From: Streptomyces qinzhouensis
GTDB taxonomy: Bacteria > Actinomycetota > Actinomycetes > Streptomycetales > Streptomycetaceae
Assembly: GCF_007856155.1 (NCBI RefSeq)
Contig: NZ_CP042266.1
Location: forward strand, 4,774,001-4,838,000
Reading direction: 5' to 3'
DNA: 64,000 nucleotides
The position numbers were made by a program, and so were the translations under genes. The notes beneath the pieces are model-generated. The model saw nothing but the letters and a program-made list of their open reading frames with translations. It was not told the DNA's origin and did no database searches. Of the stretch, positions 53,319 to 62,423 are shown piece after piece (position 1 is the stretch's first letter; each line of letters opens with the position of its first letter).

Positions 53319-53876
53319 ATGGCGCATACACGGCAGGGCGGCAGTACGGGGGCCGGTACCGGAGGCGGCGGGGTCCGCGCCTTTCCCTCCCGGCCGCGGA
53401 GGTGGTTCGACCGGGCACGGGAACTGGGCTTCCGCTATGCCCTGCTACCGCTGCGGATCTTCCTCGGTGTGACCTTCGTCTACGCCGGGCTCGACAAACT
53501 CGACGACAAGACCTTCCTCGCGGCGCAGGGCTCCGGTTCCATCGGTGAGCTGATGCGGAGCGTCCGGGACACCTCCGCCGTCCCCTGGCTGGTCGACCGG
53601 GCCCTGACGGACCCGGTGGCCTTCGGCGAGGCCATCGCCTGGGGCGAGATCGCCGTCGGTGTCGGCACCCTCGTCGGCCTGCTGGGCCGACTCGCCGCGC
53701 TCGGCGGGGCGCTGATCTCGCTGAGCCTGTGGCTGACCGTCAGCTGGCAGACCACTCCGTACTACTACGGCAATGACCTGGCCTATCTGATGGCCTGGCT
53801 GCCGCTGGTGCTCGCCGGGGCGGCCGCGCCGTCCTTGGACGCGCTGATCGCGAAGCGGCGGCGGCGCAGGGCGTAG
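53319..53876 (+). CDS. DoxX family membrane protein
   Basis: 185 aa from ATG 53319. A Gly-rich, basic N-terminus, then ALLPLRIFLGVTFVYAGLDKLDDKTFLAAQGSGS (DoxX first helix with the A/G-L-D/x-K motif), IAWGEIAVGVGTLVGLLGRLAALGGALISLSLWLTVSW and LAYLMAWLPLVLAGAAAPSLDALI. Four helices, RRRRRA C-terminus inside. Possible role in respiratory or redox membrane complexes. Its last 94 bp overlap, antisense, the 3' end of the gene on the other strand. Confidence 0.88.
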   Translation: MAHTRQGGSTGAGTGGGGVRAFPSRPRRWFDRARELGFRYALLPLRIFLGVTFVYAGLDKLDDKTFLAAQGSGSIGELMRSVRDTSAVPWLVDRALTDPVAFGEAIAWGEIAVGVGTLVGLLGRLAALGGALISLSLWLTVSWQTTPYYYGNDLAYLMAWLPLVLAGAAAPSLDALIAKRRRRRA

Positions 53877-54151
53877 TGGACGAGGCCCGCTCCGGCGGCC
53901 GGCACCAGCCCGCCGAAGACCACCGGGAACACCACGAACCACGGGGTGCTCCAGCTTCCCGCCGCGTCGCCCGCGAACAGCAGGGTCGTGGCCAGGGCGG
54001 CGGTCCCGGCGATGGCCCGGCCGGGACGGAAGCCGTGCAGCAGCGGGCGGCCCTTCCCGCCGCCGGCCGGGGCTCCAGGACCACCGCTCCCGCCGCCGCT
54101 GCCGGCCGGGGGAGCCGTCCGGCGCTCGTGCTCGTGTTCAGGACGCGGCAC
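53783..54151 (-). CDS. Small two-helix membrane protein, last gene of the PspC operon
   Basis: 122 aa, GTG at 54151 overlapping the PspC gene stop by 14 nt. Basic, Gly-rich N-terminus with HEHER, then hydrophobic helices AIAGTAALATTLLFAGDA and WFVVFPVVFGGLVPAAGAGLVHYAL and a polar tail. No known domain. The tail-to-tail overlap with DoxX (53783-53876) leaves no space for a terminator between the converging transcripts. Real-gene status is supported by the overlap start and membrane pattern rather than by family. Confidence 0.65.
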   Translation of the reverse strand: MPRPEHEHERRTAPPAGSGGGSGGPGAPAGGGKGRPLLHGFRPGRAIAGTAALATTLLFAGDAAGSWSTPWFVVFPVVFGGLVPAAGAGLVHYALRRRRFAISASKDGAAAPASTSGSQAIR

Positions 54152-55517
54152 GGGCCACCTCCACCTGTCCGATACCGACCTGGATACGCAGTTCGACCGT
54201 CCCTCCCGAAGCCTTGGCACCCGGGGTCATACCGGCGGGCGCGGGCAGGGTCGCCGTACGCTCCTGGCCGGGGGAGATATCGATATCGTCCTTCGGATCC
54301 TGCGGGAGCCCGATGTCCCCGACCCCGGCCTTCGCGCGCAGTTTCACCTCGGCGTTCGCCGGAACGATCACCTTCACCTTGCCCAGGCCCACCTCGGCGC
54401 CCGTCGTCACGGTCCCGCCGGCCGGCAGCGGCAGTTTCGACAGGTCGAGCACCGCGACCCCGGTGCCCAGCTCGTACGACGGCTTGAGCGCGGTGAGCGT
54501 GGTCGGCCGCCAGGTCGTCCGCTGCCAGTCCGTACCGATGTTCTTGGGGAGTGCGGCGGCTCCGGCCAGCAGCAGGGCGGTGACGATCGTCAGCAGGACC
54601 GTGCCGAAGCCGGTCCGGCCCAGGAACGAGCTGATCACCAGACCCAGAGCGAAGACGCCCAGCGCGGCCACCAGACCGATCTGGAGACTGGTGCCGAGCG
54701 GATTGCCGTCCCAGCTCAGCTTGATACCGAGCAGGCAGGCCAGCGCCGCGAGCCCGAAGAGCACACCGCCGATCGGGCGCGGGCCGCTCAGGTCCTTGGC
54801 CCACCGGGTCCGGGAGCCGCTGTACGGCCCGTTCTCCGGCTCGGTCTCCCGGGCTTCCTCCGGACCCCACAGATACTCCGGTCGCACCGGCGGACCCTCC
54901 TTGCCGATCGGATCCCGCCACCACGAAGGACTCTCCGGTACGGGCGGTGCCTTGGTCTCCGGCGGCGCGTCCGGAACGGCGTGCGCCGCCGCGGCGGCAC
55001 CGGGCGCCCCCGGGGCGGTGTCCGGCGGCGACGATGTACGGCGGCGGGACCAGACGGCCACACCGACGGTGGCGATCGCGAGCTGGACCGCGAACCCGAT
55101 CGTCCCCGGGCTGGTCAGCATGGTCAGGAACAGCCCGCAGCCGATCAGCGCCAGCAGTACGGCGGTCAGCGCCGTACCGTCGACCCGGCCGCCCATCAGC
55201 CTGCGGCCCTCGGACTCCTCCTCGCCCTCGGCGGGGATCAGCAGCCAGGCGAAACCGTAGAAGACCAGACCGAGACCGCCGGTCAGCGCGAGCACCCCGA
55301 CGACCACCCGGAAGATCACCGGGTCGATGTCGCAGTAGCGGCCGAGACCGCCGCAGACCCCGCCGACGACCCGGTGACGCTGCTCACGCCGGAGATACCG
55401 GACCCGCGGATCCGCCCCGGGCCCTTCCCCGGGCGGGGTGTCTTCAGGTCCGGCGGGCGTCTCGGCGGGTGTCTCGTCGGACGGGCCGGGCTGCGCGGTC
55501 GGGGTCGCCTGCTTCAT
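54138..55517 (-). CDS. PspC-domain membrane protein (LiaF-like)
   Basis: 459 aa from ATG 55517. PspC domain near residues 38-98: VRYLRREQRHRVVGGVCGGLGRYCDIDPVIFRVVVGVLALTGGLGLVFYGFAWLLIP. About six to seven further helices follow, separated by a Pro-rich loop (SPPDTAPG to WGPEEARETE). The C-terminal ~140 residues form a soluble domain like the DUF2154/LiaF type (VAVLDLSKLPLPAGGTVTTGAEVGLGKVKVIVPANAEVKLRAKAGVGDI). Such proteins sense envelope stress with the adjacent kinase/regulator pair, transcribed divergently here. Confidence 0.9.
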   Translation of the reverse strand: MKQATPTAQPGPSDETPAETPAGPEDTPPGEGPGADPRVRYLRREQRHRVVGGVCGGLGRYCDIDPVIFRVVVGVLALTGGLGLVFYGFAWLLIPAEGEEESEGRRLMGGRVDGTALTAVLLALIGCGLFLTMLTSPGTIGFAVQLAIATVGVAVWSRRRTSSPPDTAPGAPGAAAAAHAVPDAPPETKAPPVPESPSWWRDPIGKEGPPVRPEYLWGPEEARETEPENGPYSGSRTRWAKDLSGPRPIGGVLFGLAALACLLGIKLSWDGNPLGTSLQIGLVAALGVFALGLVISSFLGRTGFGTVLLTIVTALLLAGAAALPKNIGTDWQRTTWRPTTLTALKPSYELGTGVAVLDLSKLPLPAGGTVTTGAEVGLGKVKVIVPANAEVKLRAKAGVGDIGLPQDPKDDIDISPGQERTATLPAPAGMTPGAKASGGTVELRIQVGIGQVEVARAAS

Positions 55518-55908
55518 ACGTCCATGGTGACGGCACCGGCCCGTCCGCGGGACCGGGGGCGACCCTGGCCCGACCCTGAAATTCCGCCGCCCCGGCCGCC
55601 GCTCCCACCTCCTCCCTGCTCCCGCTCCCGCCGGCCGCCGCTCCAGTCGGCCCCGCTCTCGTCGGTGCGCCACCCCTGCGCGCCGCCGCTGCCGCCGGTC
55701 CCGCTCCTGCCCGCCGCGCCTGCCCGTACGGTGCTCCGCCCCCGTACCGCTCCTGTCTTACCCTGCCCTTTCCCGTCGGCCGGGGTCGGCCGACCCCGCC
55801 CGCCGGAGGCCGTATCGCCCGGCCCGGCCCCCGTCCCGGACCGGCTCAGGGTCGTTCTCGGGGTCGCCCCTGATACCGGCGGCCCCGCGTTCGTGTGACG
55901 ATCGGGGC
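55518..55908. other. Divergent intergenic region with polypyrimidine bias
   Basis: 391 bp between the PspC gene and the kinase. The stretch 55565-55780 is strongly C/T-rich on the plus strand (runs of CCGCTCCC, CTCCTCC, CCGCCG). No gene, no strong hairpin and no clear promoter pair were identified. Confidence 0.45.
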
Positions 55909-57240
55909 ATGCCCGTCGCCCCGCCCCGCCCCACCGCCGAGCCGCCGCGAGCCGAACGCGCCGAGCGGCCGGCGCGTTCCACCGCGCCCGAGGACGGCGC
56001 GCCGTGGCGCAGGCTCTACCGCAGCGCCGACGGCCGGCTCCTCGGCGGGGTGGCGCGGGGGCTCGCCGGGCATCTGGGGGTGCCCGTCGCCTGGGTGCGG
56101 CTGGTCTTCCTCGGTCTGCTGCTCGCCGACGGCCTCGGCATCCTGCTGTACGCGGCGTTCTGGGTCTTCGTCCCCCTCGGCATCGGCGGCCGGGCCGCCG
56201 TCGAACCCCGCCCCCTCTTCGAGACCGCGGAGGACGGCCGCCGCCGGCTCCGCAAACCCGACAAGGGGCAGCTCTTCGCTCTGCTGGCCCTCGCCATCGG
56301 CTGTCTGATCTTCCTCGGCGACCGCAACACCACCGGCAACGCCAACCGCTACCTCTGGCCCACCCTGCTGATCGGCGCCGGTGTGGTGCTGGTGTGGCGG
56401 CAGGCGGACAACGCCCGCCGGGCGAGCTGGGCCGCCGTCGACTCCCGGCACCGCAGGCTGTTCCAGATCGTCCGGGCGCTCGTCGGGGTGGGGCTCGTCG
56501 GCACCGGTCTGACCGTCTTCATGGTGGTCCGGGGCTCCGCCGCCCAGCTCGGCAACGTCCTCACCGCGGCCATCGCCGTCATCGCCGGTATCGCCCTGCT
56601 CGCCGGCCCCTGGCTGGTCCGGATGAGCCAGGACCTGTCCGAGGAGCGGACGATGCGCATCCGCGCCCAGGAGCGGGCCGAGGTCGCCGCCCATGTCCAC
56701 GACTCCGTCCTGCACACCCTCACCCTGATCCAGCGCAACGCCGACGACGCGGGCGAAGTCCGCCGCCTCGCCCGGGCCCAGGAGCGCGAGCTGCGCAACT
56801 GGCTCTACAAACCCGAGGGCACCGGCAAGGAGGAGGACGAGGAGCCCGGCACCCTCGCCGAGGCCGTGAAGAAGTCCGCCGCCGAGGTCGAGGACAAACA
56901 CGGCGTTCCGCTGGAGGTCGTCGTCGTCGGCGACTGCCCGCTCGACGACAAGCTCTCCGCCTGTATGCAGGCGGCCAGGGAAGCGATGGTCAACGCCGCC
57001 AAGTACGGTGGCGAGGGCGGTCCCGTCCAGGTGTTCGCCGAGGTCGACGGCCGGACGGTCTTCGTCTCGGTCCGCGACCGCGGGCCCGGATTCGACCTCG
57101 ACTCCGTCCCCGGGGACAGAATGGGCGTCCGGGAGTCGATCGTCGGCCGGATGCAGCGCAACGGCGGGACGGCCCGGCTCACCTCGGCGCCCGGGGAGGG
57201 CACGGAAGTGGAGCTGACCATGGAGAGGGCGGACGCATGA
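55909..57240 (+). CDS. PspC-fused sensor histidine kinase (LiaS/NarL type)
   Basis: 443 aa. An N-terminal PspC domain (WRRLYRSADGRLLGGVARGLAGHLGVPVAWVRLVFLGLLLADGLGILLYAAFWVFVPLG) precedes four more helices (to about residue 237). The HisKA_3 segment has ERAEVAAHVHDSVLHTLTLIQRNA with the phospho-acceptor His near 262. The ATPase part has EAMVNAAKYGG (N box), VRDRGPGFDLDSVPGDRMGVRESIVGRM (G boxes). It shares ATGA with the response regulator gene. Having PspC in both kinase and LiaF-like protein suggests physical interaction in the membrane. Confidence 0.93.
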   Translation: MPVAPPRPTAEPPRAERAERPARSTAPEDGAPWRRLYRSADGRLLGGVARGLAGHLGVPVAWVRLVFLGLLLADGLGILLYAAFWVFVPLGIGGRAAVEPRPLFETAEDGRRRLRKPDKGQLFALLALAIGCLIFLGDRNTTGNANRYLWPTLLIGAGVVLVWRQADNARRASWAAVDSRHRRLFQIVRALVGVGLVGTGLTVFMVVRGSAAQLGNVLTAAIAVIAGIALLAGPWLVRMSQDLSEERTMRIRAQERAEVAAHVHDSVLHTLTLIQRNADDAGEVRRLARAQERELRNWLYKPEGTGKEEDEEPGTLAEAVKKSAAEVEDKHGVPLEVVVVGDCPLDDKLSACMQAAREAMVNAAKYGGEGGPVQVFAEVDGRTVFVSVRDRGPGFDLDSVPGDRMGVRESIVGRMQRNGGTARLTSAPGEGTEVELTMERADA

Positions 57241-57956
57241 CGTCGCAGCAGGCAGGGCAGACCGGTCCGGCGGGGGAGGACACCGGGGGTCCGGAGCGGC
57301 GGGTCCGGGTCGTCCTCGTCGACGACCACCGCATGTTCCGTACCGGAGTCCAGGCCGAGATCGGCCGGACCGAGGCCACCGGGGTCGAGGTCGTCGGGGA
57401 GGCCGCCGATGTGGACCAGGCCGTGACCGTGATCACCGCGACCCGACCCGAGGTCGTCCTCCTCGACGTCCATCTCCCGGGCGGCGGCGGGGTGGAGGTG
57501 CTGCGCCGCTGCGCCCCGCTGATGGGCACGGCCGAACGCCCCGTCCGCTTTCTGGCGCTGTCGGTGTCGGACGCGGCCGAGGATGTCATCGGCGTGATCC
57601 GGGGCGGTGCCCGGGGCTATGTCACCAAGACCATCACCGGTACCGACCTGGTGGATTCGATTTTCCGGGTCCAGGAGGGGGACGCCGTCTTCTCCCCCAG
57701 GCTGGCCGGATTCGTGCTCGACGCCTTCGCCTCCACGGACGCCCCGCCGATCGACGAGGACCTCGACCGGCTCACCCAGCGGGAGCGCGAGGTGCTCCGG
57801 CTGATCGCCCGGGGATACGCGTACAAGGAGATCGCCAAGCAGCTGTTCATCTCGGTGAAGACGGTCGAGTCCCATGTTTCGGCGGTGCTGCGCAAGCTCC
57901 AGCTCTCCAACCGTCATGAGCTGACCCGCTGGGCGACGGCGCGCCGGCTGATCTGA
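57237..57956 (+). CDS. LuxR/NarL-family response regulator partner of the PspC kinase
   Basis: 239 aa from ATG 57237, overlapping the kinase stop. Receiver: VVLVDDHRMFRTGV, EVVLLDVHLPGGGGVE (phospho-Asp), FLALSVSD, GYVTKTITG (Lys). HTH: LTQREREVLRLIARGYAYKEIAKQLFISVKTVESHVSAVLRKLQLSNRHELTRWA. LiaR-like. Likely target: the divergent PspC gene (inference). Confidence 0.94.
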   Translation: MTSQQAGQTGPAGEDTGGPERRVRVVLVDDHRMFRTGVQAEIGRTEATGVEVVGEAADVDQAVTVITATRPEVVLLDVHLPGGGGVEVLRRCAPLMGTAERPVRFLALSVSDAAEDVIGVIRGGARGYVTKTITGTDLVDSIFRVQEGDAVFSPRLAGFVLDAFASTDAPPIDEDLDRLTQREREVLRLIARGYAYKEIAKQLFISVKTVESHVSAVLRKLQLSNRHELTRWATARRLI

Positions 57957-58050
57957 ACCGGCGGCGGGCCCGGGCCCCGGCCCTCCTGGTCCTGGACCCG
58001 GCCCCGGCGCGGGCCGCGACCGGACCCGCACAGCCCTTCACCTGATCCGA

Positions 58051-58095
58051 TCTCTCTCCGTCCGTTCTCTCTCCGTCCGTTCTCTCTCCGTCCGC
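58051..58095. repeat. 15-bp tandem repeat x3
   Basis: TCTCTCTCCGTCCGT at 58051-58065 and 58066-58080 and with the last base changed at 58081-58095, ending 3 bp before the stop codon of the minus-strand NlpC/P60 gene. Located between the convergent regulator and peptidase genes. Confidence 0.85.
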
Positions 58096-58097
58096 GC

Positions 58098-59156
58098 TCA
58101 CGCGGGCCGCGTCGCGCCCGCGAACGGCATCTCGTCCACGGAGGCGATCCGCACCTGCGCACCCGGCCGGGGCGCGTGGATCATCCGGCCGCCGCCGACG
58201 TACAGCCCGACATGGCTGACGCCCGGATAGAAGAAGACCAGATCGCCCGGGGCCAGTTCGGAGCGGGCGACCCGGCGGCCCGCGCCGATCTGTGTGTACG
58301 TGGTCCTCGGCAGCGACACCCCGGCGGCCCGCCAGGCCGCCCGGGTCAGCCCCGAGCAGTCGTACGAGGCCGGGCCGGTGGCGCCCCAGACGTACGGCTT
58401 GCCCAAGGCTCCGTAGGCGTACGCGACGGCCCGCGCCGCACGCGAGGAGGTCGCCGTCACCGCCGGCGGGCGGCTCTGCGCCCCGAGCCGGTCGGCGCCC
58501 GGCGCGTCGTAGGCCGCGCGCTGCGGGGTGTCCAGGCGCTTGAGCATGCCCTCGGCGGCGGCCAGCTTCCGCTGCACCACGGCCTTGCGGCGGGCCAGTT
58601 CATCCTGGTGGGAGCGGAGCTCGCCGACCCGGTGACCGGCGAGATCCCGCAGTCGGTTCAGATCGGCGAGCCTGCCGCGGACGTCCGCCGCGGCCGCCGC
58701 GTGCCGGTCTCCGACCAGCCGGTCGATCGCGGCCCGCTCCAGAAAGCCGTCGGGGTCGGATTCCAGGGCCAGCCGGATCACGGGGTCGACGGCCCCGGCA
58801 CGGTACTGCGCCGCGGCGATGGAACCGAGCGCGTCGCGACCCGCGTTGAGCCGCTCCGCGCGGCGGGCGCTCTCGTCGCGCAGCCGGTCCAGCTCCTCGC
58901 GGGCCCCGTCGGTCCGCTCCTTCGCGCCGTTGTACTCCTCGGTGGCGGCCTCCGCCTCCTGGTAGAGCTTGTCGACCCGGGCTTTGATCTGCGCGGGAGT
59001 GAGCACGGTGTCGGCGGTGCCGGTGCCGTTGAACACGGTGGCCGTCGCCGCACCCGCGAGCACCAGGCTGGTGGCCGTCCTGGCGGCGGGCCGTGCGGCG
59101 AAGGGATATCGCCGCGTCTGCTTCGGTTTGCGGTGCGCTGCCACGGGGGCGTCCAC
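58098..59156 (-). CDS. Secreted NlpC/P60 peptidoglycan endopeptidase with coiled coil
   Basis: 352 aa. The start GTG 59156 has AAAGGA close by; GTG 59144 is an alternative. Basic N-terminus and a hydrophobic stretch TATSLVLAGAATATV form the signal. Residues ~50-215 are a PcsB/RipA-like coiled coil (VDKLYQEAEAATEEYNGAKERTDGAREELDRLRDE ... LARRKAVVQRKLAAAEGMLKRL). NlpC/P60: YGALGKPYVWGATGPASYDCSGLTRAAWRAAGVSLPRTTYTQ (Cys), APGDLVFFYPGVSHVGLYVGGGRMIHAPRPG (His and third polar His). Likely cleaves stem peptides during growth or division. Confidence 0.92.
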   Translation of the reverse strand: MDAPVAAHRKPKQTRRYPFAARPAARTATSLVLAGAATATVFNGTGTADTVLTPAQIKARVDKLYQEAEAATEEYNGAKERTDGAREELDRLRDESARRAERLNAGRDALGSIAAAQYRAGAVDPVIRLALESDPDGFLERAAIDRLVGDRHAAAAADVRGRLADLNRLRDLAGHRVGELRSHQDELARRKAVVQRKLAAAEGMLKRLDTPQRAAYDAPGADRLGAQSRPPAVTATSSRAARAVAYAYGALGKPYVWGATGPASYDCSGLTRAAWRAAGVSLPRTTYTQIGAGRRVARSELAPGDLVFFYPGVSHVGLYVGGGRMIHAPRPGAQVRIASVDEMPFAGATRPA

Positions 59157-59387
59157 ATCCTTTACGTCCGTACCGTCCGTACCGAGTCGTCCGGGGCAGG
59201 ACGCTAGGCCGGAGGTAACGGTCCGGAGGCGGAACGACTGATTCTGTCCGAAGTCGGCCGACTAGGGCTGCTTACCGTGATCGTTCCCTCACCAAGAGTG
59301 CGGGTGGTGGGCGTTCCCTGACCGAAGCGGCATATGAGGCTCACCTGACCGAAGAGGGGTGATACGGCGGTGGTTAGGCTCCGCCCC

Positions 59388-59741
59388 ATGGACGTACTCA
59401 TCAATGTGTTCGTGGCGCTGCACATCATCGGTATCGCGTCCCTGCTCGGCGGCTTCCTCACCCAGATGAAGGCGATGAGCGAGGGCACCGCCCGCTTCAA
59501 CCACGCGATGCTGCACGGCGCGCTGACGATGCTGGTCACGGGCGTCGCCCTGGTCGGGCTCAACCAGGCCGACGACCAGACGGTCAACAACGTCAAGATC
59601 GGTATCAAGATGGCCGTCCTGGTGGTGATCCTGGCGCTGGTGTACGTCAAGCGGGACGACGAGCGGGTCGAGAAGCCGCTCTTCGGCGCGGTCGGCGGCC
59701 TGACCACGGTGAACATCCTCATAGCCACGATCTGGACCTGA
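59388..59741 (+). CDS. Small four-helix membrane protein
   Basis: 117 aa from ATG 59388. Hydrophobic segments: VLINVFVALHIIGIASLLGGFL, HAMLHGALTMLVTGVALVGL, IGIKMAVLVVILALVYV, AVGGLTTVNILIATIW, with conserved-looking His in ALHIIG and HAMLHG that could bind heme. No domain is named with confidence. GAGG-type site at about -35 only, so the ribosome-binding site is weak. Confidence 0.78.
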   Translation: MDVLINVFVALHIIGIASLLGGFLTQMKAMSEGTARFNHAMLHGALTMLVTGVALVGLNQADDQTVNNVKIGIKMAVLVVILALVYVKRDDERVEKPLFGAVGGLTTVNILIATIWT

Positions 59742-59899
59742 CCCGGCCCGGGACCACGGCCTTTCCCCGGCCCGGGGCGCGTCCGCGCGGGTCCGCGGTC
59801 CGCCCGGGAGGGCGGGGCCCGACGGTCGGTGGGGGTGGCGGCGGGAGTTCCGGCGGACGGCCACCCGCTGTCGGTGCCCCGGCATAGACTCGGAGAGCG

Positions 59900-62374
59900 A
59901 TGAGCAGCCTCTTTGACGAAGACTTCCTGGCGAACCTCCAGCCCGAGGAGGAGCCCCCGCCGCCCGAGGACCGCGAGGGTCCCGAGCCGCAGGCCCGGGA
60001 GGAGGTTCCGGACGACCTCTTCCAGGGCGCTTTCGACCTGCCGCCGGAGCGTGACGCGTACCACCGCGACGGCGCTCCGCGGACCGTCGTCGACCCCGCG
60101 GCCCTGCTCGAAGGGCTGAACGACCAGCAGCGCGCCGCCGTGGTGCACTCGGGCTCGCCCCTGCTCATCGTCGCCGGAGCCGGCTCCGGCAAGACCCGGG
60201 TGCTCACCCACCGGATCGCCCATCTGCTGGGTGCCCGGCAGGTCCACCCCGGCCAGATACTGGCGATCACCTTCACCAACAAGGCCGCCGGGGAGATGAA
60301 GGAGCGCGTCGAGCAGCTCGTCGGCCCGCGCGCCAACGCGATGTGGGTCTCCACCTTCCACAGCGCCTGCGTCCGGATCCTGCGCCGCGAGTCCAAGAGG
60401 CTCGGCTTCACCTCGTCGTTCTCCATCTACGACGCGGCGGACTCCAAGCGGCTGATGGCCCTGGTCTGCCGGGATCTGGACCTCGACCCGAAGAAGTTCC
60501 CCCCGAAGTCCTTCAGCGCCAAGATCTCCAATCTGAAGAACGAGCTGATCGACGAGGAGAGCTTCGCCGACCAAGCGGCCGATGGTTTCGAGAAGACCCT
60601 CGCCGAGGCGTACCGGATGTACCAGTCCCGGCTGCGCGAGGCGAACGCCCTGGACTTCGACGACATCATCATGACCACGGTCCACCTCCTCCAGGCCTTC
60701 CCGGATGTGTCCGAGCACTATCAGCGGCGCTTCCGCCATGTCCTCGTCGACGAGTACCAGGACACCAACCACGCCCAGTACACCCTGGTCAGGGAGCTGG
60801 TCGGCACCGGCCGGGAGGATCTGCCGCCCGCCGAGCTCTGTGTGGTCGGCGACGCCGACCAGTCGATCTACGCCTTTCGCGGCGCCACCATCCGGAACAT
60901 CCTCCAGTTCGAGGAGGACTATCCGGAGGCCACGACGATCCTCCTGGAACAGAACTACCGCTCCACCCAGACCATCCTCTCCGCCGCCAACGCCGTCATC
61001 GAGCGCAACGAGAGCCGTCGCCCCAAGAACCTCTGGACGAACGCCGGCGACGGCGCGCGGATCACCGGCTATGTCGCCGACACCGAACACGACGAGGCCC
61101 AGTTCGTCGCCGACGAGATCGACCGGCTCACCGACGCGGGCGAGGCGAAAGCCGGTGACGTCGCCGTCTTCTACCGCACCAACGCCCAGTCCCGGGTCTT
61201 CGAGGAGATCTTCATCCGGGTCGGCCTGCCCTACAAGGTCGTCGGCGGTGTCCGGTTCTACGAGCGCAAGGAGGTCAGGGACGTCCTGGCCTATCTGCGA
61301 GTGCTCGCCAACCCCGAGGACAACGTCCCGCTCCGCCGGATCCTCAACGTCCCCAAACGCGGTATCGGCGAGCGCGCCGAGGCGATGATCGACGCCCTCG
61401 CGCTCCGCGAGAAGATCACCTTCCCGCAGGCGCTGCGCCGGGTCGACGAGGCGTACGGAATGGCCGCCCGCTCCGCCAACGCCGTCAAGCGGTTCAACGT
61501 CCTGATGGAGGAGCTGCGGACGATCACGGAGTCCGGGGCCGGCCCGGCCGTCGTTCTGGAGGCCGTTCTGGAGCGGACCGGCTATCTCGCCGAACTCCAG
61601 GCCTCGACCGACCCCCAGGACGAGACCCGGATCGAGAACCTCCAGGAACTGGCCGCGGTGGCACTGGAGTTCGAGCAGGCCAGGTCCGAGGAGGAGGGCG
61701 CCGGGACGCTCGCCGAGTTCCTGGAGAAGGTCGCGCTCGTCGCCGACTCCGACCAGATCCCCGACGAGGACGAGGAGGGCTCGGGCGTGATCACCCTGAT
61801 GACCCTCCACACCGCGAAGGGGCTGGAATTCCCCGTCGTCTTCCTCACCGGCATGGAGGACGGCGTCTTCCCGCATATGCGCGCCCTCGGCCAGACCAAG
61901 GAGCTGGAGGAGGAGCGCCGGCTGGCGTATGTCGGCATCACCCGGGCCCGGGAGCGGCTGTATCTGACCCGGTCGACGATGCGCAGCGCCTGGGGCCAGC
62001 CCTCGTACAATCCGCCGTCCCGGTTCCTGGAAGAGATTCCCGTACAGCATCTGGAGTGGAAGCGCACGGGCCCGATGGGTCCGCCCGCCGGTGCGTCGAA
62101 GTCCTTCGGCGGTGGCTCCCGGCTGCCGTCGACGCCGTCGGCGAACGCGGGTGGCCGGCGTTCCGCCGCGTCCGGGTTCGCTACCGGGCGCGGGGCGTCG
62201 GAGCGGCCGGTGATCGCGCTCGCGATCGGCGACCGGGTCACCCACGACCAGTTCGGCCTCGGGACCGTGGTCCAGGTCACGGGGGCGGGTTCGGACGCCC
62301 AGGCGACGATCGACTTCGGGGACACCAAGCCCAAGCGGCTGCTGCTGCGGTACGCGCCGGTGGAGAAGTTGTAG
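59900..62374 (+). CDS. pcrA: ATP-dependent DNA helicase PcrA/UvrD
   Basis: 824 aa. Superfamily 1 helicase motifs in order: Q motif GLNDQQRAAVVHS, motif I IVAGAGSGKTRVL, Ia AITFTNKAAGEMKERV, II VLVDEYQDTNHAQY, III VVGDADQSIYAFRGA, IV EQNYRST, V LMTLHTAKGLEFPVVFLTGMEDG, VI LAYVGITRARERLYLT. A C-terminal Tudor-like module starts near residue 770 (VIALAIGDRVTHDQFGLGTVVQV) and binds RNA polymerase in relatives. An acidic N-terminal extension of 55 residues. Acts in nucleotide-excision repair and in removing stalled polymerase or RecA. Confidence 0.96.
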   Translation: MSSLFDEDFLANLQPEEEPPPPEDREGPEPQAREEVPDDLFQGAFDLPPERDAYHRDGAPRTVVDPAALLEGLNDQQRAAVVHSGSPLLIVAGAGSGKTRVLTHRIAHLLGARQVHPGQILAITFTNKAAGEMKERVEQLVGPRANAMWVSTFHSACVRILRRESKRLGFTSSFSIYDAADSKRLMALVCRDLDLDPKKFPPKSFSAKISNLKNELIDEESFADQAADGFEKTLAEAYRMYQSRLREANALDFDDIIMTTVHLLQAFPDVSEHYQRRFRHVLVDEYQDTNHAQYTLVRELVGTGREDLPPAELCVVGDADQSIYAFRGATIRNILQFEEDYPEATTILLEQNYRSTQTILSAANAVIERNESRRPKNLWTNAGDGARITGYVADTEHDEAQFVADEIDRLTDAGEAKAGDVAVFYRTNAQSRVFEEIFIRVGLPYKVVGGVRFYERKEVRDVLAYLRVLANPEDNVPLRRILNVPKRGIGERAEAMIDALALREKITFPQALRRVDEAYGMAARSANAVKRFNVLMEELRTITESGAGPAVVLEAVLERTGYLAELQASTDPQDETRIENLQELAAVALEFEQARSEEEGAGTLAEFLEKVALVADSDQIPDEDEEGSGVITLMTLHTAKGLEFPVVFLTGMEDGVFPHMRALGQTKELEEERRLAYVGITRARERLYLTRSTMRSAWGQPSYNPPSRFLEEIPVQHLEWKRTGPMGPPAGASKSFGGGSRLPSTPSANAGGRRSAASGFATGRGASERPVIALAIGDRVTHDQFGLGTVVQVTGAGSDAQATIDFGDTKPKRLLLRYAPVEKL

Positions 62375-62387
62375 GACCCGGCGGGCC

Positions 62388-62411
62388 CCCGGGCGGTAGC
62401 CGCCGCCCGGG
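62388..62411. terminator. Terminator between convergent pcrA and M23 peptidase genes
   Basis: 9-bp stem CCCGGGCGG (62388-62396) / CCGCCCGGG (62403-62411), loop of 6. Lies 13 bp past the pcrA stop and the same distance from the stop of the peptidase gene. Confidence 0.75.
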
Positions 62412-62423
62412 CCGGCCGATCCG

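Noticed and set aside
59204..62245. Very long minus-strand frame opposite pcrA (over 1000 codons), and similar long frames opposite groEL1, the aldehyde dehydrogenase/GMC pair and guaA
   Set aside because: Typical antisense frames of high-GC genes: low-complexity translation without motifs, fully covered by a gene with clear family signatures.
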